From contig BCJX01000002.1 in the NCBI GenBank assembly GCA_001600415.1, positions 1,223,350-1,287,349 of the forward strand: a stretch of DNA of 64,000 nucleotides, given 5' to 3'. This DNA is from Pascua guehoae. Its lineage: Eukaryota; Basidiomycota; Tremellomycetes; Trichosporonales; Trichosporonaceae. Position 1 is the stretch's first letter, and each line of letters opens with the position of its first letter. This document shows positions 12,084 through 28,534 of the stretch, piece by piece. The notes under the pieces are model-generated. The model worked only from the letters and a program-made list of their open reading frames with translations. It was not told the origin of the DNA and did not search any database. Both the position numbers and the translations under genes were made by a program.

Positions 12084-14185
12084 CTATTCTTGCCACCCAC
12101 TCATGCGTTTGGACTCGAGGGTAAGCTCAGTCGAGCTGACCTCGGGCGTCTTGTCGAGGATTAAGCGGAGTTCTGTGCGTGAGCATGTGACTACTAAGTC
12201 GCGGCGGTACATACGCCTAACGGGAGTGCAGGGGGTGGGGCTGGGGGCAGACGTGTCAGCCGCAGAAGCACTGATACGTTCAATCTCGCGGACGGCCGTC
12301 TTGACACGCCCCGCCGGCGGGGGCGGGGGGGAGACCGCGGCCGCAACGCGGCGCACCGGCGGGGGACGAATCCGGACCATGTCTGTGCGGCCCGACGAGA
12401 AGAATGTGGGAATGTCAGAGACGCACGGGCGGCGGTGGCTTTCGCGCCTGCGGATGCTGGCGGTCGGTAAGCGGTTGGCGCGGTTGGCTGCAATTTCAAT
12501 GTCGTCTGCCGCGTTGGTGTCGGGCTCAGGTTCGAGCTCGGTGGCGTTGTTTGGGGTGATGCACCCGTCGGCGTCGGTGGGGTGCGTTTCCAGCTCAATC
12601 ACGCTCCCGGCATCCGCGTTTGAACGGTTATCGGTGTCGTCCACCTCGATGATCTCGTTCCCAGGCGGCGACGCGGACCCGCGAGGTACGTTGTGCATTG
12701 CCGACATGCGGCGGAGCTGCGACAGCGGGGGTTCCATGAGGGTCGAGAGGGACGCGGACCGGCTGTGGTTCCCGCGGCACTGGTCGAGGAGATCATCAAA
12801 GAGCGTGTCGAGCTCGCGCTGGAACGTCGATCCCGAGGATGAGCGGTCCTTGTTTGTAGAGGAAGGAGCGACCGACCACGCCGCAGGAGGATGAAGGTTG
12901 GCGCCCTGGTGCTTGGTGTCAGTTCTCTTGCCCATGAATTCTGTCTTTGTCGAGTCGGAATCGTGTGAAGTTGGGCTGTTCGTAGCATCTGTCCGGCAGT
13001 CGAGGATCGCACCCTTGACGTCGTCGAAAGCACCAACGTCTCCGTCAAGGCTGGTACGAGTCGAGCAGAGGTCATGAAGCTCGGGTCCCTCGCCCAGCAG
13101 TGATGGAGGTGGCTTACGACGGATCTTGAAACGGGGAGCAGAGGAAAGAGACGACCCCGCCCGGCCAGTGGAGGCCGGGTGACGGTTGGCAGCAATGTTG
13201 GAATGCGACAGGGGCGACACACTGAGCGGCGTCCGTGGGCGATTGACCGGGTAGAACGGTGAGTCACCCAAAGGTGATTTTGCACAAGGCGGTGTCGACG
13301 ATGAGAGCGGGGTTAGGGGCTTAACCCGCACAGTGCGTTCACGGCGCGTGCGTGAGAAGAGCGGCGACACGGAAGTGATAGGCGGGAGCGGGGGTAAGGG
13401 GCGGGCGAGGAGCTCGTCGGCCGCGGGCATCGACTGGTTACGGAAGTGGGAACGCCGTGACGCCTCGATGCGCAGGCTCGTGGACGATGGAGGGGCGGGG
13501 AGGTTGCCTGCAGAAGAGCTTGGCATCATGCGACCAGGCATGCTAGGCGACGGGGAGGGTGCCACTTGGCGGTAACGACGACCCTCGCCGAGTCTGATGC
13601 TGGAGGTGTCGAAGAACGCATCGTAGCTGGCCTGTAACGAGGGGGCAGGAGGAGGTGTAGTTGTGCACCGGTCGCTGCGCACAGTGCGGACAATCTCAAC
13701 TGCACGCACGTCAGCGCTGGTCAATGCACGGACCGCCTTCCTTTTCCCACCATCGCCCGCCGGCTCCACTCTGCACGGTGCCAGCCATGTCAACAGCCCG
13801 AGGAATGGTTACATACCCGAGCCCGGAGGGGGTGAGTGCGACGAGCGCTCGATGTGCACGACGCGCACAAACTCGTCCGTAGGCCAGGACTCGGAGGCGC
13901 GCGCGATTGTCGCGGGCGTGCCAAACTCAGACGGCGGCGAGATGCGCGGCAGCGTTGCCGGTTCGCGCCCCGCGGGAGGGAGAAGGCGCGCGAGAGCTTG
14001 GATTTCAACGAGCCGGTGGCTCGCACCTCGTGGCGTTGCCGGTGCCAGTTGGGGAGGGTGTGCGAGTCGGGCGATGAGGCGACGTGCTGAACACGCTGCG
14101 GCGCAGAGATGGTGAGCTTGTTTGGAGTGCTGGGGCTGTCGCGGCGCTTGAGGTCGAGCGAGCCTCCGCGGCTGAGGAACCGCAT
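12084..14185 (-). CDS. Disordered Ser/Pro/Arg-rich protein of unknown function
   Basis: The main exon is 12084-13699, with a well-supported splice to 13817 (donor GTATGT, acceptor GTGCAG). For the 5' end, an ATG at 14185 followed by exon 14095-14185 and a 68-nt intron to 14026 restores the frame and gives 638 residues. That first joint is chosen only because it keeps the frame open. The protein is low complexity: many SP/TP and RRxS-like sites (RRRESH, RNQS), polyproline (LARPLPPLPPI), and an acidic patch IIEVDD resembling a SUMO-interacting motif. No enzyme or DNA-binding domain is visible. The many possible kinase sites suggest a phospho-regulated scaffold or regulator, which is inference only. 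It converges on the esterase gene. Confidence 0.65.
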
Positions 14186-14795
14186 GGCGATGGGAGGCCA
14201 ACTAGTGGCGCGGAGAGGGGAGTAGGGGGAGAGTAAGAGGGTAACACGTGAGATGGAGAGTGATAGGGGAGTACAAGAAGAGGATCGCGAGGTGGGGAAT
14301 AGGAAAGAAGGAAGAAGGAAGAATGGAGAATGAGGAAGGAAGGAAAGCAGGATGGAGGATGATGATTGCAAACAATGGGTTCAAGGGTGAACAGGCAAAG
14401 GAAGGGAAGACCAGATCAGATCAGATCATCCCACCGTTGTCAAGCAAAACGGCGATACCACCATTGACAATACCAGACAAACAAAGCCATCACTCACAAA
14501 AAAAAAAAAGCAATCGCTAGCCACCGCGCCACCAAAGGAACCTTACTGCTGCATCCTCCACCACCACCCAGCATGCATACCCAGCCTGTCAAAGCCAGTG
14601 CGCTAGCGGCGGGTGCGCACAAGAATGCAGAATCACCCACTGCCTTCCAGGATGACGGTACGGAGGGCAGATGCCAAGAGCAGACCTGCAGCGTCACACC
14701 TCACCCTTCTCAGGCCATTGCCATCTGTATCTCCACACGCTTTGTCACAATAAACCTCTGATGATCATGACAACACTGCCAAAGCACACATTACA

Positions 14796-16317
14796 CTAGA
14801 CCGTAAGGACGATTTCCTCGAGTGCGTCATCGAGCGCGTCCCGCTTTCTCCTCGCCGCATCGCGCGTCTTGTCTCCCGGTTTCCTGCTCTGCGCGACACG
14901 CGACTCTGCACTGTGGTTAAGTGCATAGAGGCTGGCCTCGCCGGGCCCGCGCAAGCGGCAGCGGTGGCGGACCGCCAGCTCCCACACCCCCGCCACGTTT
15001 GCCGGGAGGCAGTACCAGTCCTCAGCACCGGGTCCGAGCATGGCGGCCGCATTTGGAATCTCCCCAGCACGAGTGGCCCAGGTGGCAACGCCACCGGGAC
15101 CTCCGCCAAACCCAGTGCCGGCCGCGCCAGGCTCCTGGGGCTGGTGGGACACGGTGACTTCCCGGCGGAGCGGTCCTGGATCCCAAGTGCTGCCTGGCTC
15201 GGCTCGCCAGCGTCCCAGCGCCGACTGCCAGTTCTCGGGAAGCGTAAACGGCGCGGCCAGGAGGCGGTGCGCGCGGACTAGGGCGGTGAGGCATGCCGTC
15301 GCACGCGCGGTGATGTTGGTCACGAGTAGCGGGTGCAGGACGAGCGCAGCGACCAGGTTCGAAATGTGGATCTCGAGTGGCGGGTTAATCCACGTTACGA
15401 GCAAAAGGGAGCGCAGGTCGGCAATGTATGAGGGTGGTACCAGGGGTTTCTTGGCTAGTCCGACGGGTGGGGTTGCAATGTTGGCCCCAACGGGCGTCGA
15501 GCACGCGAAGAGGTCGAGCTGGAGTTAGACTGGCCGCTGTTGGTGGGCAGAGCAAGTTGGAGCGTGTAACAGGGCCAGCAAGGGGCATACAGAACAGAGA
15601 GCAGAGAACGTTGCCGGGAATAGGAAAGAAAAAGGGGGTGCTCACAAGCCATGTTGGCGCGTCGTCTCTGTCCTCGTCGCGAACCCAAATGACAAACGGA
15701 CGCCCATCCGCACGCTCCATTTCGGCGCGTGCAAGCTCGCTCCGGAGTTTGATATGCACCGGAGGTCGCGCATTCTCAATCCCCGTGATGACAACCGCCT
15801 CGGCTGCGGGGTCGAGTGTCATGTCGCTCGCAGTGCTGGCCGACGTGAGGTGGACGGTGCGCGTCTCGAGGCCGAACACTGATTCCGCGAGCTGTTGTGA
15901 GCGGCTGGTTCTTGGTTTGCACAAGGTGTTGCCAAGCACTACTGGGATTCAAGGGTGCAGATCCCAGAAGCATGAGTGCGACAACTCGCGGCTCTGGTGT
16001 GCCCACCGAGATCGACTCCCGCTCGACCTCGAACTCGGAGCAGACGGGCTCGTTCGTTGACGCTGAACCACTCCAGCCCGCACCGGGGTTCATCACGACA
16101 CACGACTCACAGCAACAGCAGCCTTCTCCACGCGCATTATTCCCCCACGGCGCACGTCAAGGATGACTCCGCCCTCACGCACGATCAGCGCCATGAGAAA
16201 CACGGCAACGAGGGCGGCGTCGAGGGCCCAGCCGGCGAGCTCGGGAGCGCCTGCGACAGCCGCGACGAGCGCAGGTGAGAACCCCGCACTCCCCGGCCGG
16301 GGGAGCTCGATGGACAT
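14796..16317 (-). CDS. Possible Mg-chelatase/AAA-like protein
   Basis: The 3' part is firm: exons 14796-15518 and 15646-15891 join in frame. They encode AVVITGIENARPPVHIKL, then PFVIWVRDEDR, then LDLFACSTPVG, and further on LLVTWINPPLEIHISNLVAAL and a helical tail. This order (a 'gene/lever' strand, a sensor-like strand, 'LLD-F-S', then an all-helical lid) resembles the Mg-chelatase subgroup of AAA proteins found in fungi. No Walker A is visible. The N-terminal part begins MSIELPRPG at 16317 with a hydrophobic helical stretch (ALDAALVAVFLMALIV) and an acidic segment around 15965-16070. The two 5' splice joints are not resolved; a donor near 16106-16110 and one near 15925-15935 are likely. Function is unknown. 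It is divergent from REX4 with a 249 bp shared promoter. Confidence 0.5.
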
Positions 16318-16566
16318 TGCGGGGCGTGTGGGGCGTGTTGTCGCCTGCTGACGTGAGGAACGAGCCGAGTCGAGATGAGGCGAGTCGCAGGTCGTTGCTG
16401 GGGTTTGTGGTAGTGTGGTCTGTAGTCAGTCGGCTGAGAGAGTTGGCGGTTATGACATGCCGACACACAACCTCCACCGGGTGGCTTTGGTTTAAGATTG
16501 CCAGTTTCAGAATCTCTGCCTTCCTCACTTGATCACTTTCTCAACTGTCACATCAACAACAACACC
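16318..16566. promoter_or_regulatory. Bidirectional promoter between chelatase-like gene and REX4
   Basis: Only 249 bases separate the two start codons, so both promoters must lie here. The REX4 leader just before the ATG is A/C-rich (CAACAACAACACC), a good fungal start context. Confidence 0.6.
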
Positions 16567-17486
16567 ATGGCCGTCTCTCTCGAGCGATACGTCGCTATCG
16601 GTGAGTTAAAGGTTGCAAGTGTGCGAGCTTCACCCCCTGACATGCAGACTGCGAAATGGTCGGCTGCCGCCATTCCCAAGCCCTTGCCCGGTAAGCGGAG
16701 CTCGTCGTCCGTGCCTTCCCTTGGCTGCGCTAATGCCCAGTGTCGCGGTTGTAAACCACGCTGGCGACGTGCTGTACCACTCTTACGTCTTTGTGCACCC
16801 GAGCAACGTCAAGGACTACCGCACACAATGTACGTTTCGCACGCCACGCGGTGTACGCGCGATGGCGCAACGGCAGTGACTGACAGCAGCGAGCGGCATC
16901 CGACCCCAAGACCTGGATGGCGGTGAGACATGCATGGAGGAGGCACACGCGTCAAAATGGCGCCCGTGCCTGAAGCTTCAGCAACATGACATCAACGTTT
17001 TCTGACCTCGCCAGCGCCGACGTTTGAGCACGTTAAGCGTGAAGTCAAGGCCATCCTAACGGACAAGATTGTGATCGGACACGCGCTCTTCAACGACCTC
17101 GCAGCCGTTCAGCACCGCCACGTCTACGAGGATGTGCGCGACACGGCACTCTACTACCCCCTCCGCGAGCGCATGGGCGTCGCCCACGAAGGGCAGTACC
17201 CGTCCCTCCGCTCGCTCGCGCAGGCCATCCTTGGGCGCGAGATCCAGTGCGCCGAGCACTGTCCTGTACGTGGACCACAGTCACACAAGTGGATGTGGGA
17301 GCAGGGACAGAGCGGGTCACACGGACCACTCCCACACCCACTCCCACGCGTCCACAAAACACTGTTGCTGACTCGACTCAGATCGAGGATGCCCGCGCGA
17401 CAATGGAGATCTTCCTCGCCGTGCGCGAGCAGTACGAGTCGAGCCTCGCTGCGGGCGAGGACGTTATTTCAGGTGTTCCGTCGTAA
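16567..17486 (+). CDS. REX4: RNA exonuclease REX4 (DEDDh 3'-5' exonuclease)
   Basis: Six exons join in frame: 16567-16600, 16648-16690, 16741-16829, 16890-16922, 17015-17265, 17382-17486. They give 184 residues. The Exo I motif is YVAIDCEMVG (D12, E14). Exo II lies in GHALFNDL. Exo III is EHCPIEDARATMEIF with the DEDDh histidine and aspartate. SGIRPQDL and PSLRSLAQAILG are typical of the REX4/ISG20 branch. Family members trim pre-rRNA in the nucleolus. The protein is short next to yeast Rex4 (~289) because it lacks the basic N-terminal extension; the ATG lies only six residues before the core, so an upstream exon with a nucleolar signal is possible but not seen. Confidence 0.93.
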
Positions 17487-19228
17487 GTTCCACGCCTCGT
17501 AACCTGAAGACTGACAGTGCAGGTCATTTGCAAAGTGGTACTGGTAATCAGACCCGTGTGTGGCATGCAGCCCAACTGTGGGTTAAGTCCATGCCACACA
17601 TGGGCGACCACTACACATTCCAACATGACTACGAGCATTTCTGGGCCTGATAGACACTGCCATCAGCGCAAGACAAGGTGCAACGCAGCACGATCACACA
17701 TGTATGTAGCACGCAATTGTATCGTTTCATTCAGACGTGGGGGCCGATGGCTCTGTCACGCAACGTCGTGAGGTGGTGGCAGACGCGTGGCGCGATAGTG
17801 GCGATAGAATAATGCATGAACAAGTAGAGCACGAAAGGGAGGAAAGAGTGTTTGGTACATCACATCGACCCCTTGATCCAGCGGTAGAGATTGTCTCTGC
17901 ACCACAGTGTCAGCGGTGGGTTAGATTGCTGCTCCCCTCACATCAGTGCAGCCACTAATACTGGCCATGAGTGCCCGAGCGCCAGCGACTCGTCAAATGA
18001 CTACGCCCCAATATATCAAGCTAAGAAACGTCGGCAACCTTCGCCCGGAACCAGGTGAGGGTGGGGTCGAGCAGAGGCCATGTTACTGGCTGGGAGTGGC
18101 TCTATCTCCAACCGCCCACACCTCTGTGACGACGGGAGAAGTAAACGTCCTCACTACCTTCATGAACCTTTTCGACATATTTCGATGCAGGCGTCTCGGT
18201 CAGCTCCCCAAAGCAGTAGCAGACGATTACACTGTCAGAGAACGTCCCCGTTGGGGTTTTTCGCGATCGTCTAAACGGGTGCGGCGAGTTGATGAATTGG
18301 GTGAGCAATGGCACAACACTGCCATACTTGTGTCGACCTCATGGGAGGACTGGGATCTCTCAACGACTCGTGCTTTGCATGTTACATACTGAATATGTTC
18401 AGATGCTAGGACAATTTCTCTTCCTCTCTCACTCCCTCTGTGGTTGCTCGTTAGGAGTTTGCTCCCAGATGGCCTCCTCGTTCCTCGTTCCAGCATCTGC
18501 GAACTCGACTCGCATCTTTCGAAATCACAGAACTCTCTTGGCTCACCTGGTTCCTTGTTTCTGCCAGTGCCAAGACGCCAAGCCCCATGGGTTTGTTCAA
18601 TAATAATGTCTCAATGACCTGACATGGCTCACGTGATTTGCCACAGTGTTGCGGCCATCGGCCGATCTCTTGTTTCGACCATGGGCCCAAGCCTCGCCGA
18701 GGCACAGAAAATGTACACGACCTCGGCCATCGGGGGCACTGCAGCCCACTCTTCCCAGTGCTTTGGCCTTCATGGGCCTTGACAGGGCCGACAGAGGGCA
18801 GCGGGAGACAAGCCAGACCAGTAGAGCAACAGTCGGTGCGACCACCGCAATGCTCCGGTGCTAGCTGCGTTGCGGGGCCCGCCCCACATGGTGCAATGGA
18901 TGGTGCAATGTTATGATGCGCAGCCGAGCGAGCCGAGCAACCCAGCCCAGCTCCACGATGCCCGAGCCAAATATCGATCGTCTTTCGGCGGAGCCCGAAG
19001 GGTCGGAGCAGCCACACCGTATCAAACCGCAGCATCAAACCGCAGCACGAGCAGGAGCACCAACAGACCGCAGTCTTTGTGACACCGTGAAACCTTTTAC
19101 ATCTACCACACCCCCGGCGCGCCCATTGCTGCACATGTCGCCATTACACTCATCGAGTCTGCCTGACCTGCGAGCACTTACGGCGCGTCTAGCCTTGGAT
19201 CTTTGAGGCCCCTTCCCTTGTGCGCGAC
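17487..19228. other. Intergenic region, no gene recognised
   Basis: These 1.7 kb hold only short overlapping frames on both strands. I see no tRNA fold, repeat array or family motif. The last part is the promoter of the ABC transporter gene. Confidence 0.5.
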
Positions 19229-24852
<5,624 letters not shown>

Positions 24853-25062
24853 ATCGTTACAAGTACATATATACACGGAGAGCAACAAACATTCTTTAGA
24901 TAATTTCTGCAATTGCATTTCTTATTGGGATGGTGGGACTGCGGCTGAGGGTGGATGCGGAGCTGACGTATGGGTAGGTGAATGCGTGCCCGGGCGCTTC
25001 TGGGTGTACCCCACGAGCAGTTGGCAGTTGGTATGGATGGCGCTTCCGACGTTTGGTCGGTA

Positions 25063-25063
<1 letters not shown>

Positions 25064-25113
<50 letters not shown>

Positions 25114-25146
25114 ACGCCACACGCCACACGCCACACGCCACACGCC
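25064..25146 (+). repeat. 50-nt poly-C tract followed by (CACGCCA)n minisatellite
   Basis: Fifty consecutive C (25064-25113) run directly into tandem 7-mers CACGCCA, which continue up to the assembly gap. The array is 200 bases past the ABC transporter stop. Confidence 0.95.
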
Positions 25147-25927
25147 NNNNNNNNNNNNNNNNNNNNNNNNNNNNNNNNNNNNNNNNNNNNNNNNNNNNNN
25201 NNNNNNNNNNNNNNNNNNNNNNNNNNNNNNNNNNNNNNNNNNNNNNNNNNNNNNNNNNNNNNNNNNNNNNNNNNNNNNNNNNNNNNNNNNNNNNNNNNNN
25301 NNNNNNNNNNNNNNNNNNNNNNNNNNNNNNNNNNNNNNNNNNNNNNNNNNNNNNNNNNNNNNNNNNNNNNNNNNNNNNNNNNNNNNNNNNNNNNNNNNNN
25401 NNNNNNNNNNNNNNNNNNNNNNNNNNNNNNNNNNNNNNNNNNNNNNNNNNNNNNNNNNNNNNNNNNNNNNNNNNNNNNNNNNNNNNNNNNNNNNNNNNNN
25501 NNNNNNNNNNNNNNNNNNNNNNNNNNNNNNNNNNNNNNNNNNNNNNNNNNNNNNNNNNNNNNNNNNNNNNNNNNNNNNNNNNNNNNNNNNNNNNNNNNNN
25601 NNNNNNNNNNNNNNNNNNNNNNNNNNNNNNNNNNNNNNNNNNNNNNNNNNNNNNNNNNNNNNNNNNNNNNNNNNNNNNNNNNNNNNNNNNNNNNNNNNNN
25701 NNNNNNNNNNNNNNNNNNNNNNNNNNNNNNNNNNNNNNNNNNNNNNNNNNNNNNNNNNNNNNNNNNNNNNNNNNNNNNNNNNNNNNNNNNNNNNNNNNNN
25801 NNNNNNNNNNNNNNNNNNNNNNNNNNNNNNNNNNNNNNNNNNNNNNNNNNNNNNNNNNNNNNNNNNNNNNNNNNNNNNNNNNNNNNNNNNNNNNNNNNNN
25901 NNNNNNNNNNNNNNNNNNNNNNNNNNN
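25147..25927. other. Assembly gap (781 N)
   Basis: All bases are N. Both edges are in the same CACGCCA repeat, so the hidden sequence is probably more of this minisatellite. The true length is unknown. Confidence 0.98.
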
Positions 25928-25974
25928 CACGCCACACGCCACACGCCACACGCCACACGCCACACGCCACACCT
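25928..25974 (+). repeat. (CACGCCA)n minisatellite, right edge of gap
   Basis: Six to seven copies of the 7-mer continue after the gap and fade into CACACC-rich sequence near 25980-26030. Confidence 0.9.
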
Positions 25975-26057
25975 TTACCCCACACCTTCACACTACACCA
26001 TCCGGCCGCAACCCACACACACACAGACAACCAACAAAATATATGAACACCAAGCTC

Positions 26058-26154
26058 GCCTTCTTAGTTCAGTGGTTAGAATTTTTCACTAGTAGTGTCC
26101 TCTAAAGACTTGCTGTGCATGAAAGGGTCACCCGTTCGATTCGGGTAGAAGGCA
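26058..26154 (+). tRNA. tRNA-Thr(AGT) with a 24-nt intron
   Basis: The acceptor stem GCCTTCT/AGAAGGC pairs over 7 bp with discriminator A. The D arm is GTTC..GAAT. The anticodon stem TTTCA/TGAAA is perfect, with loop CTAGTA before the intron and A after it, giving anticodon AGT with T33. The T arm is ACCCG-TTCGATT-CGGGT. The 24-base intron follows position 37, as usual in eukaryotes. Total length is 97 = 73 + 24. A T5 run follows at 26168. The call as threonine rests on the anticodon and on the similarity of the loop to fungal tRNA-Thr. Confidence 0.88.
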
Positions 26155-26167
26155 GCTAAGCATTACC

Positions 26168-26172
26168 TTTTT
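26168..26172 (+). terminator. Pol III terminator of tRNA-Thr
   Basis: Five T on the coding strand lie 13 bases after the tRNA 3' end, as expected for RNA polymerase III termination. Confidence 0.7.
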
Positions 26173-26173
26173 G

Positions 26174-26191
26174 CCCCNCCCCCCCCCCCCC
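26174..26191 (+). repeat. Poly-C tract with one undetermined base
   Basis: A run of C carries one N at 26178, right after the tRNA terminator. It is a second C homopolymer within 1.1 kb. Confidence 0.9.
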
Positions 26192-26725
26192 TCGACAGTC
26201 GTCGAGGCGTGGCACATGGTGTGTTTTCAGTGTGGGTCTGGTGAGACGCCTGAAACACGTCCCGCGATCCAGCACTCGCCCACTAGGCCACTAGGCCACA
26301 AGCCCAAAGCTGCTCGAAACCAGCCGTGCATGGGCTACACGGTCACCTTGCTTCGTTGCCCGCCGCACGCCGTCCATTCCACGACGACGAAACAACGAAC
26401 ACAAGCCCCAGGCCCCCCCACGTGCCCCCTGCTGTGAATTGCCCATCTGGGTAATCGATACCGTTGCTCGTTGACAAGCACGAAACGAAACCTTGCCATT
26501 ACTGTACGTGCGGGCCATCGGCGCGGCCGGCGGGCCATGTCATGCCATGTCATACACCATCATACCCCGCCGATGGTTCCTGTACAGCATCTTTGCAACT
26601 GTGAAAGCAAGTACAGTGTCGTGGGGCACCTCGCCCGTCCCGGTCTCAGTCTCAGTCTTATTTGGCCGCTTTGGCTTTCGTTTCCAGTCACAAGACGCAC
26701 GCGGTCACTTGTGGGACACGTTGGA

Positions 26726-26838
26726 CGGCTACAGCTTGGGGGCTACAGCTGGACAGCTACGGCTTGGCGGCTTGACAGCTTGGCAGCTCGGCGGCTTGAC
26801 AGCTTGACTTGACAGCTTGACAGCTGACAGCTGACAGG
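26726..26838 (+). repeat. Imperfect minisatellite built on GGCTTGACAGCTTG
   Basis: Variants of ACAGCTTG, GGCGGCTTG and ACAGCTG repeat with small shifts through about 110 bases. The units are imperfect, so period and copy number are approximate. Confidence 0.8.
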
Positions 26839-26971
26839 ACACGGACACGGCCACGCGCGCGGGCGACCGTATGGATCGGAGGCATGTATCGACTGACGGC
26901 GGAGGTGGAAGCAACATGTGCTTCGGGGGCATTGGCGCGTGACTGTGGACCACGGATATCGGATATCGGCT

Positions 26972-27050
26972 GTGGGTGCGGGTGCAGGTGTGGGTGCCAG
27001 GTGTGGGTGCAGGTCGGTGCAGGTGCAGGTCGGTGCAGGTCGGTGCAGGC
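26972..27050 (+). repeat. Minisatellite built on GGTGCAGGTCGGTGCA
   Basis: GGTGCAGGT, GGTGTGGGTGC and GGTCGGTGCA units alternate for about 80 bases. Confidence 0.8.
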
Positions 27051-27762
27051 GGTCATCTGTCGTCCGTGCTTGGGCGCTTGTGCATGCCCACCGGCCGGGC
27101 TGTTCGGGGTCGACACCTGGGGGGGCGGGTTTGGCGCTGGCGCTCGGCGGGGCGGGCTGACATGTGACTGCTGCAATCGGTGGGCGTGACGGTGCAAAGT
27201 ACTGTCGCAACGCTTGTCGCTGCACGCCTGCAACACCTGCAACACTGTCGCAGCACGCGTGTCGCACCAGTGTCACGCACGATTGTGATTCAGCCCCGCC
27301 CGCACACTGGAGTGGCGCTGCGACGGTCTAGGACTAAGAATGGATAACGGTCACATGTCATGAGATCATGAACTGAAACTACTGGTTGCTACGACTAGAA
27401 ATACAGGCTGCCGGCATTACTGTATGTGTAGGGCAATGTAGGGGGGGGGGGGAAGAAGGTGGCGTCGACTAGCGCACGCGCTAGCCCGACTGGGCAGACG
27501 CGCCGTGGCGTTTTGGTTTCGTGGCTCGGGCCCACCGACGCCGCGACGCCGGGCGGTCGTGACTATACTTGGTGGAGGTTGTTGGTGTTGGTTGTGTTTT
27601 GGTGCTGGTGCGAAGTGTGCAGCGTGTGATTGTGCTTCTTTTCATCGTGGGTGCCGTGCGGTACGTGGCGTGGTGCGTGGCGAGGTGCATGGTGATGGGC
27701 GTGACCTGGCTCGTGACCTGGCGTGGCTCGTGGTTTGTAGCCCAGGCATGCCCGGTCGTCGC

Positions 27763-28534
27763 TTAGTAGAACGCAAGACAGGCGCCCAGACCAAGCATGA
27801 CGGCGGCGGCGGTCGCCGAGCCCGAGACGGCCCGCGCGCCGCTCGACGGCGTGGCGGACGGGCTCGCGGGCGTGCTCGAGTCTGCGAGATTGTTGGCATT
27901 GGCATTCAGCGCGGGCGCCGAGGGGGCGGTAATGTGGTTTGGCTGGGTGACGACGGCCGTCGACGCGACCACGGTCGTGATCCTCCCGGCGTTGGGGCCC
28001 GCCTCGGTGATGAGCGGCTGGGTCAGTTCCGTAATGAGCGGCTCTTCGCTGGTGTGCGTCAGCGGGCGGCGGCGGGGTGTTTGGGGGGGGGGTTTGGGGC
28101 GAGGAAACACGAGTGAGTTGAGGGGGACGTGCGGGGAATGCGCCGGCAAAGCGCGGGGGCGGATCGGATCGGCCATGTCCCACCGACAAGGGGACAGGTG
28201 AGCGCTGATCCGCAGCATGCTGCGGCGCTGATAGCTTGTCCCATGTGTCCCAGCGTACGACCGGCGCAGCTTGGAGGCAACAAATGCCTTGCATGGCGCG
28301 ACAGGTAGGACACTCACGAGGTCGCACGCTCGGCGTGCTTGTTGACAGCCACTGCTGATGCCACAGAGGCGACTGCCGTCAGCAAGATCCTAGTGGGGAG
28401 TGCGGGGTTGTGCACGGGTTGGGTGTCGGTGGGCGGGTGTCGCCCTACCAATGGCCACCCACGTGCTGGGTCCACCCCGCAAATTAGCAATCCTGACACT
28501 TACGAGCAAAGACAATGGCGCTGCGGACGAGCAT
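27763..28534 (-). CDS. Small secreted GPI-anchored Ser/Thr/Ala-rich protein
   Basis: Exon 28504-28534 joins 28318-28372 in frame and gives MLVRSAIVFALASVASAVAV, a clean signal peptide. The last exon ends at 27763. The C-terminus has a small-residue site (SSGARA) followed by a hydrophobic tail ending GLGACLAFY, the classic GPI-attachment signal. The acceptor of the last exon is uncertain: a site near 28213 and one near 28051 both stay in frame. The second gives about 130 residues, with repeated PLITE motifs and an S/T/A-rich stalk. Such short anchored proteins sit in the fungal plasma membrane or wall. No family is recognised, and an unanchored secreted product is possible. Confidence 0.72.

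Larger units (their letters stand above)
26192..27762. other. Intergenic region with minisatellites
   Basis: No gene is recognised. Two short tandem arrays (26726-26838 and 26972-27050) and a 12-G run at 27441-27452 lie here. The stretch is downstream of the GPI-protein gene. Confidence 0.55.

Noticed and set aside
12103..12894. 263-codon plus-strand frame
   Set aside because: Antisense shadow of the disordered protein exon; the minus-strand frame is longer and has a matching splice partner.
13790..14371. Start of the disordered protein upstream of 14185, with a Ser/Leu/Pro-rich leader
   Set aside because: The leader is CT-rich like an untranslated region, and the ATG at 14185 with a 68-base intron gives an open frame into the main exon.
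25928..26030. Telomeric repeat at the gap
   Set aside because: The CACGCCA unit does not match TTAGGG-type basidiomycete telomeres, and unique genes lie on both sides.
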